From positions 62,501 to 126,500 of the forward strand of contig NZ_JACHWR010000003.1 of NCBI RefSeq assembly GCF_014191495.1: 64,000 bases of DNA, written 5' to 3'. The position numbers and the translations under genes were made by a program. The notes beneath the pieces are model-generated. The model was not told the origin of the DNA, did not search any database, and saw only the letters and a program-made list of their open reading frames with translations. Below, piece after piece: positions 29,205 through 38,120 of this stretch; within the stretch, counting starts at the first letter, position 1, and every line of letters begins with the position of its first letter. Source of the stretch: Nocardioides soli (GTDB lineage Bacteria > Actinomycetota > Actinomycetes > Propionibacteriales > Nocardioidaceae).

Positions 29205-30127
29205 CCTTCCTACGCGAGTCGATCGACGACGTCCGCCAGGTCGCCCGCGGGTGGCGCTGGGGCCGGCGACCCCAGGTCCCGCGGTCGGCCGAGGCGTGGG
29301 TGCCGCCGTCGCGGTCGACGGTGTTCCGCACCGACTGGTCGCGCCGCAAGCCGGCGATGGCCGCGCGCGAGGTCGCGCAGAAGGCCGGCCTCGAGCCGCT
29401 CTTCCGCTCCCAGGTGCGCACGCAGGTCGAGGGGCTCGACGTGCTCGACCGCATCGACGGCCCGGTGATCTTCGTCGCCAACCACGCCTCCCACCTCGAC
29501 ACCCCGCTGATCCTGCTGTCGCTGCCCGACGAGTGGCGGCGGCGTACGGCGGTGGCGGCTGCGGCGGACTACTTCTTCGACACCTGGTGGCGCGCGGTCG
29601 GATCGGTGCTGCTCTTCAACACCTTCCCGATCGACCGGCGCGGCGGCACGATGGCCGCGACGCCGGGCGAGGTGCTGGCCGACGGCTGGAGCCTGGTCAT
29701 CTACCCCGAGGGCACCCGGTCGGTCGACGGCTGGATGGGGCGGTTCCGCCTCGGCGCGGCGTACCTCGCCAAGGAGCACGGCGTGCCGGTCGTGCCGGTC
29801 GCCCACCGCGGGACGTTCGCGGCGATGCCGCGCGGCCAGGGCTGGCCGTCGCCGGGGCGGCGGCAGCTCACGATCCGCTTCGGCGAGCCCCTGGTGGCAG
29901 GACCCGACGAGTCCGTGCGCGACTTCGCGCCACGGATCAAGGACGCCGTGGGCGCGCTGCTCGACGAGGACCGCAGCACCTGGTGGGAGGCCCGTCGCCG
30001 GGCGGCCGCCGGCGCCGTACCCGACCCGTCGGGGCCGCGCGTCTCACAGTGGCGCCGGGTGTGGGAGCAGACCGAGTCGCCGGTCGCCGACGCACCGGCG
30101 CGCCGGCTGACCGCCTGGCGGCGCTGA
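29201..30127 (+). CDS. 1-acylglycerol-3-phosphate acyltransferase family (PlsC)
   Basis: 308 aa. ATG at 29201, with GGGGCGG upstream. Acyltransferase motifs: NHASHLD (94-100), FPIDR (142-146), YPEGTRS (168-174), and VPVVPVAHRG. The family transfers an acyl group from acyl-CoA/ACP to lysophosphatidate or a related acceptor at the membrane. The N-terminal about 70 residues are an extension without membrane helices. Last gene of the operon; in context it may acylate a product of the reductase, dehydrogenase and LarA-like proteins (inference). Confidence 0.88.
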   Translation: MTFLRESIDDVRQVARGWRWGRRPQVPRSAEAWVPPSRSTVFRTDWSRRKPAMAAREVAQKAGLEPLFRSQVRTQVEGLDVLDRIDGPVIFVANHASHLDTPLILLSLPDEWRRRTAVAAAADYFFDTWWRAVGSVLLFNTFPIDRRGGTMAATPGEVLADGWSLVIYPEGTRSVDGWMGRFRLGAAYLAKEHGVPVVPVAHRGTFAAMPRGQGWPSPGRRQLTIRFGEPLVAGPDESVRDFAPRIKDAVGALLDEDRSTWWEARRRAAAGAVPDPSGPRVSQWRRVWEQTESPVADAPARRLTAWRR

Positions 30128-30207
30128 CCGCAACCGGAACGAGCCCGACCCCGACCCTCGAATGCAGCACCCGGGCTGAGGTCCGGGCGGGCCACCATGA
30201 GAGCGAT

Positions 30208-30240
30208 CTCATCGGCGACTCATGGTCGCCTCACCGGCAG
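30208..30240 (+). promoter_or_regulatory. three 11-bp direct repeats, response-regulator box
   Basis: CTCATCGGCGA (30208-30218), CTCATGGTCGC (30219-30229) and CTCACCGGCAG (30230-30240) follow each other head to tail with an 11-bp period, the spacing typical of OmpR/PhoB-family sites. They end 44 bp upstream of the Asp-rich secreted protein start. Similar repeats precede the gene at 33786-34172. Confidence 0.62.
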
Positions 30241-30284
30241 GCGGAATCGTCGTCCTCGTCCAGCAACCACACGAGGAGACGATG

Positions 30285-30683
30285 ATGAACAAGCTGATCA
30301 CGACCGGCACGCTCGGCCTGGCCGCCCTGGTGACCACCGGGCTGGTCGCCTGGCAGGCGCCGACGGCGTCGGCCGACCACGGCTCGGGCCACGCCTCCGA
30401 CCAGGGCAAGGCGTTCAAGCGGGACGACGACAGCCACGTGCTCGTCACCACCGTCGACGACGACGATGACGACGACACCGGGCTCGACCAGCAGACCGGC
30501 ACCCAGACCCGCACCCGTGGCGGCGATGACACCAACACCAACACCCGCACCCGGGGTCGCGATCGCGACGACAGCCGGCACAGCCGGGTCCGCGACCTGA
30601 CCAACGACGGTCCGGGCAGCGGCAACGTTGACCGGTCGCGGCACCACACCAACGACGGCACCCGTCACAACACCCGCGGCTGA
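30285..30683 (+). CDS. secreted Asp-rich protein
   Basis: 132 aa. Start ATG 30285 gives a 6-base spacing to GAGGAG (30282 is possible). Signal peptide NKLITTGTLGLAALVTTGLVAWQAPTASA-DHG, so exported. The mature chain is disordered: a run of seven Asp (TTVDDDDDDDTG), then Arg/Thr/Asn-rich TRTRGGDDTNTNTRTRGRDRDD. Composition suggests divalent cation binding or wall association (inference). It overlaps the kinase gene by TGATG. Confidence 0.72.
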   Translation: MNKLITTGTLGLAALVTTGLVAWQAPTASADHGSGHASDQGKAFKRDDDSHVLVTTVDDDDDDDTGLDQQTGTQTRTRGGDDTNTNTRTRGRDRDDSRHSRVRDLTNDGPGSGNVDRSRHHTNDGTRHNTRG

Positions 30684-31543
30684 TGTCCTCCCTGACCTCC
30701 TGGGACTTCGTGGAGGGTGACCCGATCACCGCCGAGCTGACGGCCGTCCGTCGGCTCGGCGGCGGGTCCGCCTACGAGGCCTACCTGGCGTTCGACGAGA
30801 TCACCTACGCGCCCGTCGTGGTGAAGATCGTGCGGCCCGACCAGGTCGAGGACGAGCACAGCCTGCGCGGGCTGGCGCGCGAGGTCGACGCGCTCGCGAC
30901 GATCAACCACCCGGTCGTGGTGCGCGGGCTGCGGCACGTGCTGTCGGGCGAGCGCCCGCACGTCGTGCTGGAGCAGATCGACGGGCCCCGGCTCTCGACG
31001 CTGGTCCGGCGCTACGGACCGCTCCAGGAGCAGCAGTACCTGCCCCTGGCGATCGAGGTCGCCAGCGCGCTCCACTACCTCGCGCACCTCGGCTGGGTGC
31101 ACCTCGACGTGAAGCCGAGCAACGTGATCATGGGCGCCCCAGCGCGCCTCATCGACCTCTCGGTCGCGCGGCCGGTGGCCGACGCGGCCCGCACGGTGCG
31201 GATCGGCACCGACGCCTACATGTCCCCCGAGCAGGCGGACCCGGATCGCTTCGGCGCACCCTCGACCGCGTCCGACGTGTGGGGCCTGTGCGCGACCCTC
31301 TTCGAGGGGGTCGCCGGCTACCGCGCCTTCGACCGCGCCCACAACGACGAGCTCCCGCAGACCTACGACGACCCGTACCAGCTCCCCGACGGCGTACCGC
31401 CGGAGGTGTCGAAGGTCCTGTACGCCGGCCTCGACCGCGATCCGGCCAACCGGCCGCTCCCGCGGGAGATCGCGGAGGCCCTCGAGCCGGTCCTCGACCG
31501 GCAGCCGCCGGTGCGGCTCGGCGGTGCGCTGCGGACCAGGTGA
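30683..31543 (+). CDS. soluble serine/threonine protein kinase
   Basis: 286 aa, kinase domain only. Gly-rich loop LGGGSAYEA (25-33), ATP Lys48 in VVVKIV, catalytic HLDVKPSN (Asp142, Lys144, Asn147), metal-binding Asp158 in LIDLS where DFG is expected, activation segment GTDAYMSPEQ, and SDVWGLCATLFEGVAG. No transmembrane or sensor domain, unlike PknB. Translationally coupled to the Asp-rich secreted protein, an unusual partner. It may phosphorylate the neighbouring response regulator or other targets (inference). Confidence 0.88.
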   Translation: MSSLTSWDFVEGDPITAELTAVRRLGGGSAYEAYLAFDEITYAPVVVKIVRPDQVEDEHSLRGLAREVDALATINHPVVVRGLRHVLSGERPHVVLEQIDGPRLSTLVRRYGPLQEQQYLPLAIEVASALHYLAHLGWVHLDVKPSNVIMGAPARLIDLSVARPVADAARTVRIGTDAYMSPEQADPDRFGAPSTASDVWGLCATLFEGVAGYRAFDRAHNDELPQTYDDPYQLPDGVPPEVSKVLYAGLDRDPANRPLPREIAEALEPVLDRQPPVRLGGALRTR

Positions 31544-31563
31544 AACGGACAAGATGACGCGGG

Positions 31564-32235
31564 TCACCGGTTGAAGCGGTAGCCCATTCCGCGCACGGTG
31601 GCGATCGACCCGGAGCCGAGCTTCTTGCGCAGGTAGCCGACATAGACGTCGACGACGTTGGAGCCGGGGTCGAAGTCGAGGCCCCAGACGTGGTCGAGGA
31701 GCTGCTCGCGGGAGAGCACCTGCCCGGCGTTGACCATGAACATCTCGGCCAGCGCGAACTCGCGCGCGGAGAGCTCGACCTGCCGTCCACCCACCTCGGC
31801 GCGGCGGGTGCGCACGTCGAGTCGGACCCCGCCGCAGTCGAGGACGTCCTCGCGCCGCGGGCCGCCGTTCGACTGGTCCTGGCGCAGCCGCAGGCGGACC
31901 CGGGCGAGCAGCTCGGCGAACCGGAACGGCTTGGGCATGTAGTCGTCGGCACCGCCTTCGAGCGCCGAGACCGTGTCGCCGACGGAGTCGCGTGCGGTGA
32001 GCACGATGACGGGGACCTGGGAGCCGTGGGCGCGCAGCTGGTCGAGTACCTCGAACCCGTCGATGCCGGGCAGGCCGATGTCGAGGACGACGAGGTCGAA
32101 GTCGCCGCTCAGCGCGCGGTCGAGGCCGGCGTGACCGTCGGCGACGATCGTCGTCAGGTGGCCGTCGGCGCGCAGGCCCTTCGCCACGAACGACGCGATG
32201 CGCTGCTCGTCCTCCACGATCAGGATGCGGGCCAC
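31564..32235 (-). CDS. OmpR-family response regulator
   Basis: 223 aa. Receiver domain 1-118 with acidic pocket VEDE, phospho-acceptor Asp52 in VVLDIGLPG, Thr in VLTARD, and Lys in MPKPF. C-terminal winged helix (about 130-222) ends in TVRGMGYRFNR. Paired with the histidine kinase, whose gene overlaps it by 16 bases. Predicted to bind the 11-bp direct repeats at 30208 and 34200. Confidence 0.94.
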   Translation of the reverse strand: MARILIVEDEQRIASFVAKGLRADGHLTTIVADGHAGLDRALSGDFDLVVLDIGLPGIDGFEVLDQLRAHGSQVPVIVLTARDSVGDTVSALEGGADDYMPKPFRFAELLARVRLRLRQDQSNGGPRREDVLDCGGVRLDVRTRRAEVGGRQVELSAREFALAEMFMVNAGQVLSREQLLDHVWGLDFDPGSNVVDVYVGYLRKKLGSGSIATVRGMGYRFNR

Positions 32236-33632
32236 TCGTCCTCCATCTTCCGCACTCTCGAGAGTGTCACGACGAACCGCGCCCCCGGTGGATCCGCGTC
32301 CTCGACGGCGACCGTGCCGCCGTGCGCTCGCACGATGGCACCGACGATGGAGAGACCGAGTCCGAAGCCCTCGTCACCCGGAGGTACGGCGGAGCGGCCG
32401 AAACGTTCAAAGACCAGCTCCCGATCCTCGGGCGGGACGCCGGGCCCGGTGTCGCGGACCCAGATCCGCACCTGCGTCGGCGTGGCCACCGACCCGATCG
32501 CGATGGTGTCACCAGCGCGGGTGTGCTTGACCGCGTTGTCGGCGAGCTGGAGCACCGCCTGGGTGAGCCGCTGCTCGTCGGCGACGACCTTGGCCTCGGC
32601 CACCTCGTCGACGACCCAGTCGCGGTCGCCGAGGCCGCGGGCCTTGGCCACCAGGTCGTTGGTCAGCCCGTCGAGGTCGACCTGCCGCAGCCGCAGGAAG
32701 TCGGGGCGGTCGCTCTTGGCGAGCAGGATCAGGTCGCCGACCAGCCGCGACATCCGGTCGATCTCGTCGAGCAGCAGCAGCCGGGTCTCGGCGACGTCGG
32801 CGGGGTTGTCGGAGTCGAGCAGCTCGAGATGTCCGCGCAGCACCGTGAGCGGGGTCTTGAGCTCATGGCCGGCGTCGTCGAGGAACTGCCGCTGCCCGAC
32901 GAACGCCGCCTCCAGCCGGTCGAGCATGCCGTTGAAGGTGCGGGTGAGCGCGGTGATGTCGTCGTTGCCGGTGACCGGCAGCCGCTGCGAGAGATCGGTC
33001 TCGGTGATGTCCTCGGCGGTCTCGCGCAGGGTGCGCAGCGGAGAGAGCAGGCGTCCGGAGACCCAGAACGCCACGGCCGTCACGACCAGCAGGACGAGTG
33101 CCGCGACGATGGCGTAGGTGCGCATCGTGTCGCGCAGGCCGGACCGGACCCGGTCGAGGTTGGTGATGACGACCAGGGCGCCGGTCTGGTCGCCCTGCCG
33201 CACCGACTGTGTGTCGACCTGGAGCCTGCCGTCGGGCGAGTCGACCGTTGCGGTGCCGTTGTCGGCGACCAGCGGGCCGATCACGGCATTCAGCTCGGCG
33301 CGGCTCAGTGGGAGCCGTCCGGGCGACTTCCCGTTGACCGCGCCGTCCCACCACCCGACGAGGTACTCGTCGTCGTCGGGCACGTTGCGCTCGAAGAACA
33401 GCCGGACCATCTCCTCCGCGCTCGCGAACGGACGGCCGGTGTCGGGGTTCACCCCGTCGCTCTGCAGCTTGCCGAACTCGGCGAACTCCTGGTCCACCGA
33501 GCTCGCGATCTGCTGTTCCAGGCGGCGGGACTCGATCGTGTACACGACGGCGCCGGCGAGGACGAGTCCGGCGAGCACCAGCAGCGCCACGGTCGCGGTG
33601 ATGCGGACCCGGACCGAGACGCTAGTGGTCAT
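32220..33632 (-). CDS. sensor histidine kinase
   Basis: 470 aa. Two membrane segments (about 11-33 and 172-192) enclose a 138-residue extracytoplasmic domain; HAMP follows (193-245); phospho-acceptor His256 in DDAGHELKTPLT; ATPase motifs with Asn in ADNAVKHT, DTGPGVPPED and GFGLGLSI. Its start codon overlaps the end of the 168-bp palindromic element. The extracellular signal is unknown; the acidic exported proteins encoded on both sides suggest cations or envelope state (inference). Confidence 0.94.
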   Translation of the reverse strand: MTTSVSVRVRITATVALLVLAGLVLAGAVVYTIESRRLEQQIASSVDQEFAEFGKLQSDGVNPDTGRPFASAEEMVRLFFERNVPDDDEYLVGWWDGAVNGKSPGRLPLSRAELNAVIGPLVADNGTATVDSPDGRLQVDTQSVRQGDQTGALVVITNLDRVRSGLRDTMRTYAIVAALVLLVVTAVAFWVSGRLLSPLRTLRETAEDITETDLSQRLPVTGNDDITALTRTFNGMLDRLEAAFVGQRQFLDDAGHELKTPLTVLRGHLELLDSDNPADVAETRLLLLDEIDRMSRLVGDLILLAKSDRPDFLRLRQVDLDGLTNDLVAKARGLGDRDWVVDEVAEAKVVADEQRLTQAVLQLADNAVKHTRAGDTIAIGSVATPTQVRIWVRDTGPGVPPEDRELVFERFGRSAVPPGDEGFGLGLSIVGAIVRAHGGTVAVEDADPPGARFVVTLSRVRKMEDEWPAS

Positions 33633-33789
33633 CGCTGTTGATACGTCGGGGGTATCCGTGTTCAGGGTGGGTGCCTCGCAAGGCGGCGGCGCGACGGCAT
33701 ACCTGGTTGTCTACCGAGCGTCGCCAACGCGGCGAGGTGCGTGCACTGGGTGCGTAGACCCTGGGTGAATCAACGGTGATGGCCATTAG
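33622..33789 (+). repeat. 168-bp palindromic element, copy 2
   Basis: Same length and ends as copy 1 (CTAGTGGTCATCGCTG ... CGGTGATGGCCATTAG). The inner stem differs: GTTGAT pairs with ATCAAC here where copy 1 has GGAAGTTC with GAACTTCC. It fills the gap exactly, contributing the start region of the histidine kinase gene and the stop codon of the acidic protein gene. Confidence 0.75.
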
Positions 33790-34172
33790 TCGTCGCCGCC
33801 ACCGCGCCCGCTGTGATCGTCGTCCCGGTCGTCGTGATCCCGGCCCCGGCGGTCGTCGTCGCCGTCGTCGTCGTGGTCGTCGAAGTCGTCGTAGTCCGGC
33901 ACGATCACCTCGACGTCGTCGTCATCGTCGCTGTCGTCGTCATCATCGTCGCCGTCATCCCCGCGGCCCGGCGTGCCGGTGGGCGACGGCGGCTCGCTGG
34001 GCTTGCGGGTGGGCTTCGCGCTGGGCGTGGTGCTCGGGTCGGGCTCCTGGATCTGGATCGTCTCCCGCGGCCGCGGGTCGTTCGAGGCGGACGCGGCGAG
34101 GGAGCCCGCGACGTAGGCACCCATCGGGACGACGACCGCGAGCGCGATGAGGATCTTCCAGACCGGCTTCAT
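33786..34172 (-). CDS. membrane-anchored Asp-rich protein
   Basis: 128 aa. ATG at 34172 chosen from GGGGAGA upstream. One N-terminal membrane segment (about 6-28, ILIALAVVVPMGAYVAGSLAASA), a Pro/Thr/Ser linker (about 45-65), then an extreme acidic stretch of Asp runs (DDGDDDDDDSDDDDD, DDHDDDGDDD) and an Asp/Arg/Gly end. Probably anchored or secreted and calcium/magnesium binding (inference). Upstream of the histidine kinase on the same strand, separated by the palindromic element. Its stop codon is inside that element. Confidence 0.72.
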   Translation of the reverse strand: MKPVWKILIALAVVVPMGAYVAGSLAASASNDPRPRETIQIQEPDPSTTPSAKPTRKPSEPPSPTGTPGRGDDGDDDDDDSDDDDDVEVIVPDYDDFDDHDDDGDDDRRGRDHDDRDDDHSGRGGGDD

Positions 34173-34199
34173 GGCGTCATCATTCTCCCCGATCGTGGG

Positions 34200-34234
34200 C
34201 AGACGGTGAGAGCCCGATGAGAGGACTCTCACCG
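34200..34234 (-). promoter_or_regulatory. direct and inverted repeats upstream of Asp-rich membrane protein
   Basis: On the minus strand CTCATCGGGCT (34221 to 34211) is followed directly by CTCACCGTCTG (34210 to 34200), the same 11-bp direct-repeat pattern as at 30208-30240. The wider region is also an inverted repeat, CGGTGAGAG (34204-34212) with CTCTCACCG (34226-34234). Probable site for the adjacent response regulator. Confidence 0.58.
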
Positions 34235-34280
34235 ATCCGCGGTCCAGAAACGAGGCAACCTCCGGACAACGTTGCGTGGA

Positions 34281-34286
34281 TAGAGT
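34281..34286 (+). promoter_or_regulatory. -10 element, leaderless promoter
   Basis: TAGAGT seven bases before the ATG at 34294; no ribosome-binding site between them. Confidence 0.45.
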
Positions 34287-34293
34287 GGCAGGC

Positions 34294-35856
<1,563 letters not shown>

Positions 35857-35874
35857 CGTCGGGGACCCAGCGGG

Positions 35875-36180
35875 TTAGCCGCGTCCGACGTCCAGGACGA
35901 CCTCGAACTCGAGCAGCTCGGCACCGGAGGCCACCGGCTTCCCGTGCTCGCCCGCGTGGGCGGCGCGGGCCGACCCGTCGCGCCAGGCCTCGAACGAGGC
36001 CTCGTCCTCCCACTGGGTCACCACGAAGTACCGGTCCTCGCCCTTGACGGGCCGCAGCAGCTGGAAGCCGAGGAAGCCCGGGCTGCTCTCGACGGTGTGC
36101 GCGCGGTGGGCGAAGCGGCGCTCGAGCTCCTCGTGGGCCTCGGGCGGGATGGAGATGGCGTTGATCTTCACGACCGACAT
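35875..36180 (-). CDS. mhuD: heme-degrading monooxygenase, MhuD-like
   Basis: 101 aa, ferredoxin-like ABM fold. The sequence is strikingly close to mycobacterial MhuD: VVKINAI, FAHRAHTVESSPGFLGFQLLRPVKGEDRYFVVTQWE, LLEFEVVLDV. The three functional residues of MhuD align in number: Asn7, Trp66 and heme ligand His75. It would open heme to release iron. No siderophore or heme-uptake genes are adjacent. An alternative is a general antibiotic-biosynthesis monooxygenase, less likely given the conserved residues. Confidence 0.85.
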   Translation of the reverse strand: MSVVKINAISIPPEAHEELERRFAHRAHTVESSPGFLGFQLLRPVKGEDRYFVVTQWEDEASFEAWRDGSARAAHAGEHGKPVASGAELLEFEVVLDVGRG

Positions 36181-36247
36181 GAGGCGAGCCTAACGACCCC
36201 GGTGGAGCCGCCCCGGCACGACGGCCGGGCTCGGATAGCCTCCCCCC

Positions 36248-37366
36248 ATGCCCGCGCTGAAGGACGTCGTCGCCCTGCTGCACGGCTGGTACCCGCCCGA
36301 CACGGCCGACTCCTGGGACGCCGTCGGCCTGGTCGCCGGCGACCCGGACCAGCCGGTGCGCAAGGTGCTGTTCGCGGTCGACCCGGTGCTGCCGGTGGCC
36401 CGCGAGGCGGCCGAGTGGGGCGCCGACCTGCTCGTCGTGCACCATCCGCTCTTCCTCAAGGCGGTGCACGGCGTCGCGGCCACCACGCCGAAGGGACGCA
36501 CGCTCGCGACGCTCACCGGCGCCGGGTGCGCGCTGCTCACCGCGCACACGAACGCCGACCAGGCCCGCGGCGGCGTCTCCGAGTCGCTCGCCCGCGCGCT
36601 CGGCCTGACCGGCCTGGCCCCGATCGTGCCCGCGCCGGCCGGGCCGATGGACAAGCTCACGACCTTCGTGCCGCTGGCCGACGCCGACGCGCTGCGTGCG
36701 GCGCTCGCCGAGGCGGGCGCCGGCCGGATCGGCGACTACGAGCACGCGTCGTTCTCGACGCCGGGCAGCGGCCGGTTCCGCCCGCTCGAGGGAGCCACCC
36801 CCGCGATCGGCTCGGTCGGCGACCTCGAGACCGTCGAGGAGGAGCGGGTCGAGGTCGTGCTGCCGCGGTCGCGGCGCGCGGCGGTGGTCCGGGCGCTGCT
36901 GGCCACCCACCCCTACGAGGAGCCGGCCTTCGACGTCGTCGAGCTCGCCGACCCCGGCCTCGCCGAGACCGGCACCGGCCGGATCGGGTTGATCGCACCG
37001 ACCACGCTGCGCGGCTTCGCCGCGGCCGTCTCGGGTGCGCTGCCGCAGACCGCCCACGGCGTCCGCGTGGCGGGAGACCCGGAGCGGGAGGTACGCCGGG
37101 TCGCGGTGTGCGGCGGCGCCGGGGACTTCCTGCTCGACACCGTCGCACGCACCGACGCCGACGTCTACGTGACCAGCGACCTGCGGCACCACCCGGCGAG
37201 CGAGTTCCTGGAGCCGGATGGGCCGGCGCTGATCGACATCGCCCACTGGGCTGCGGAGTGGACGTGGCTGCCCGCGGTGGAGGCGCGGGTCCGTGCCACG
37301 CTGGGCGATACGGTGGACACCCGCGTGAGCACCACGTGCACCGATCCCTGGCAGTTCCGCATCTGA
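36248..37366 (+). CDS. Nif3-like dinuclear metal-centre protein
   Basis: 372 aa. NIF3/GTP cyclohydrolase I type 2 family, forming hexameric rings with a two-metal site. Metal motifs: VVHHPLF (His-His, about 64-65), LTAHTNADQARGG, and near the C-terminus TSDLRHHPASEF and DIAHWAAEW. The about 100-residue central insertion is usual for the long form. First of three genes that are also contiguous in M. tuberculosis (nif3, zinc ribbon, RNase HI). Molecular function unsettled. Confidence 0.9.
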   Translation: MPALKDVVALLHGWYPPDTADSWDAVGLVAGDPDQPVRKVLFAVDPVLPVAREAAEWGADLLVVHHPLFLKAVHGVAATTPKGRTLATLTGAGCALLTAHTNADQARGGVSESLARALGLTGLAPIVPAPAGPMDKLTTFVPLADADALRAALAEAGAGRIGDYEHASFSTPGSGRFRPLEGATPAIGSVGDLETVEEERVEVVLPRSRRAAVVRALLATHPYEEPAFDVVELADPGLAETGTGRIGLIAPTTLRGFAAAVSGALPQTAHGVRVAGDPEREVRRVAVCGGAGDFLLDTVARTDADVYVTSDLRHHPASEFLEPDGPALIDIAHWAAEWTWLPAVEARVRATLGDTVDTRVSTTCTDPWQFRI

Positions 37367-37376
37367 GGAGACCCCG

Positions 37377-38120
37377 CTGAAAGCCGACCCCGCCGCCCAA
37401 CTGAAGCTCCTCGAGCTCCAGGAGCTCGACGCCCGCGGCGACCAGCTGCGCCACCAGCGCGCCAAGCTGCCCGAGCTCGCCGAGATCGCCGAGCTGAGCG
37501 CCAAGCGCACTGACGTCGACAACCTCGCGCGCGACGCGCGGATCTCCGTCGACGACCTGACCGCCGAGCAGCGCAAGATCGACACCGACGTCGAGGCCGT
37601 CAAGGCGCGCCGCGCCCGCGACCGCGACCGGATGGACCAGGGCCTGGTCACCAATCCCAAGGACCTCGAGCGGATGCAGCACGAGCTCGAGTCGCTGGAG
37701 CGCCGGATCTCCTCGCTCGAGGACGACGAGCTCGAGATCATGGAGCGGGTCGAGGAGGCGCAGCGCGAGCTCGACGAGCTCCAGCTCCTGGTCGCCGAGA
37801 CCGACGAGCGGCTCGGTGTGCTCGGCGCGGCCCGCGACGAGAAGTTCGCCGACATCGACGCGCAGGCCGAGCGGGTGCGGGCCGATCGCGCCCCGGCGAC
37901 CGAGGGCATCCCGGCCGACCTGATCGCGCTCTACGACCGCCTGCGGGAGCAGAAGGGCGGCATCGGCGCCGCCGCGCTGCGCGCCCGGGAGTGCGGCGGC
38001 TGCCGCCTCACCCTCGACTCGGCCGAGCTGACCCGGATCAAGGGCCTGCCCGACGACGAGGTGGTCCGCTGTGAGGAGTGCCAGCGGATCCTGGTGCGCA
38101 CGCCCGAGTCGGGGCTGTGA
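37377..38120 (+). CDS. coiled-coil zinc-ribbon protein (former DUF164), CTG start
   Basis: 247 aa. Residues 5-185 form a long antiparallel coiled coil; the C-terminus has a zinc ribbon CGGCRLTL ... CEECQRIL. There is no ATG, GTG or TTG in frame between the preceding stop and Met86 at 37632, yet the protein reads well from CTG at 37377, which has GAGGAG (37365-37370) at 6-base spacing. A CTG start is therefore the best reading. The family is near-universal in actinobacteria and some members are ribosome- or RNA-associated in other bacteria. Overlaps the next gene by GTGA. Confidence 0.87.
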   Translation: MKADPAAQLKLLELQELDARGDQLRHQRAKLPELAEIAELSAKRTDVDNLARDARISVDDLTAEQRKIDTDVEAVKARRARDRDRMDQGLVTNPKDLERMQHELESLERRISSLEDDELEIMERVEEAQRELDELQLLVAETDERLGVLGAARDEKFADIDAQAERVRADRAPATEGIPADLIALYDRLREQKGGIGAAALRARECGGCRLTLDSAELTRIKGLPDDEVVRCEECQRILVRTPESGL

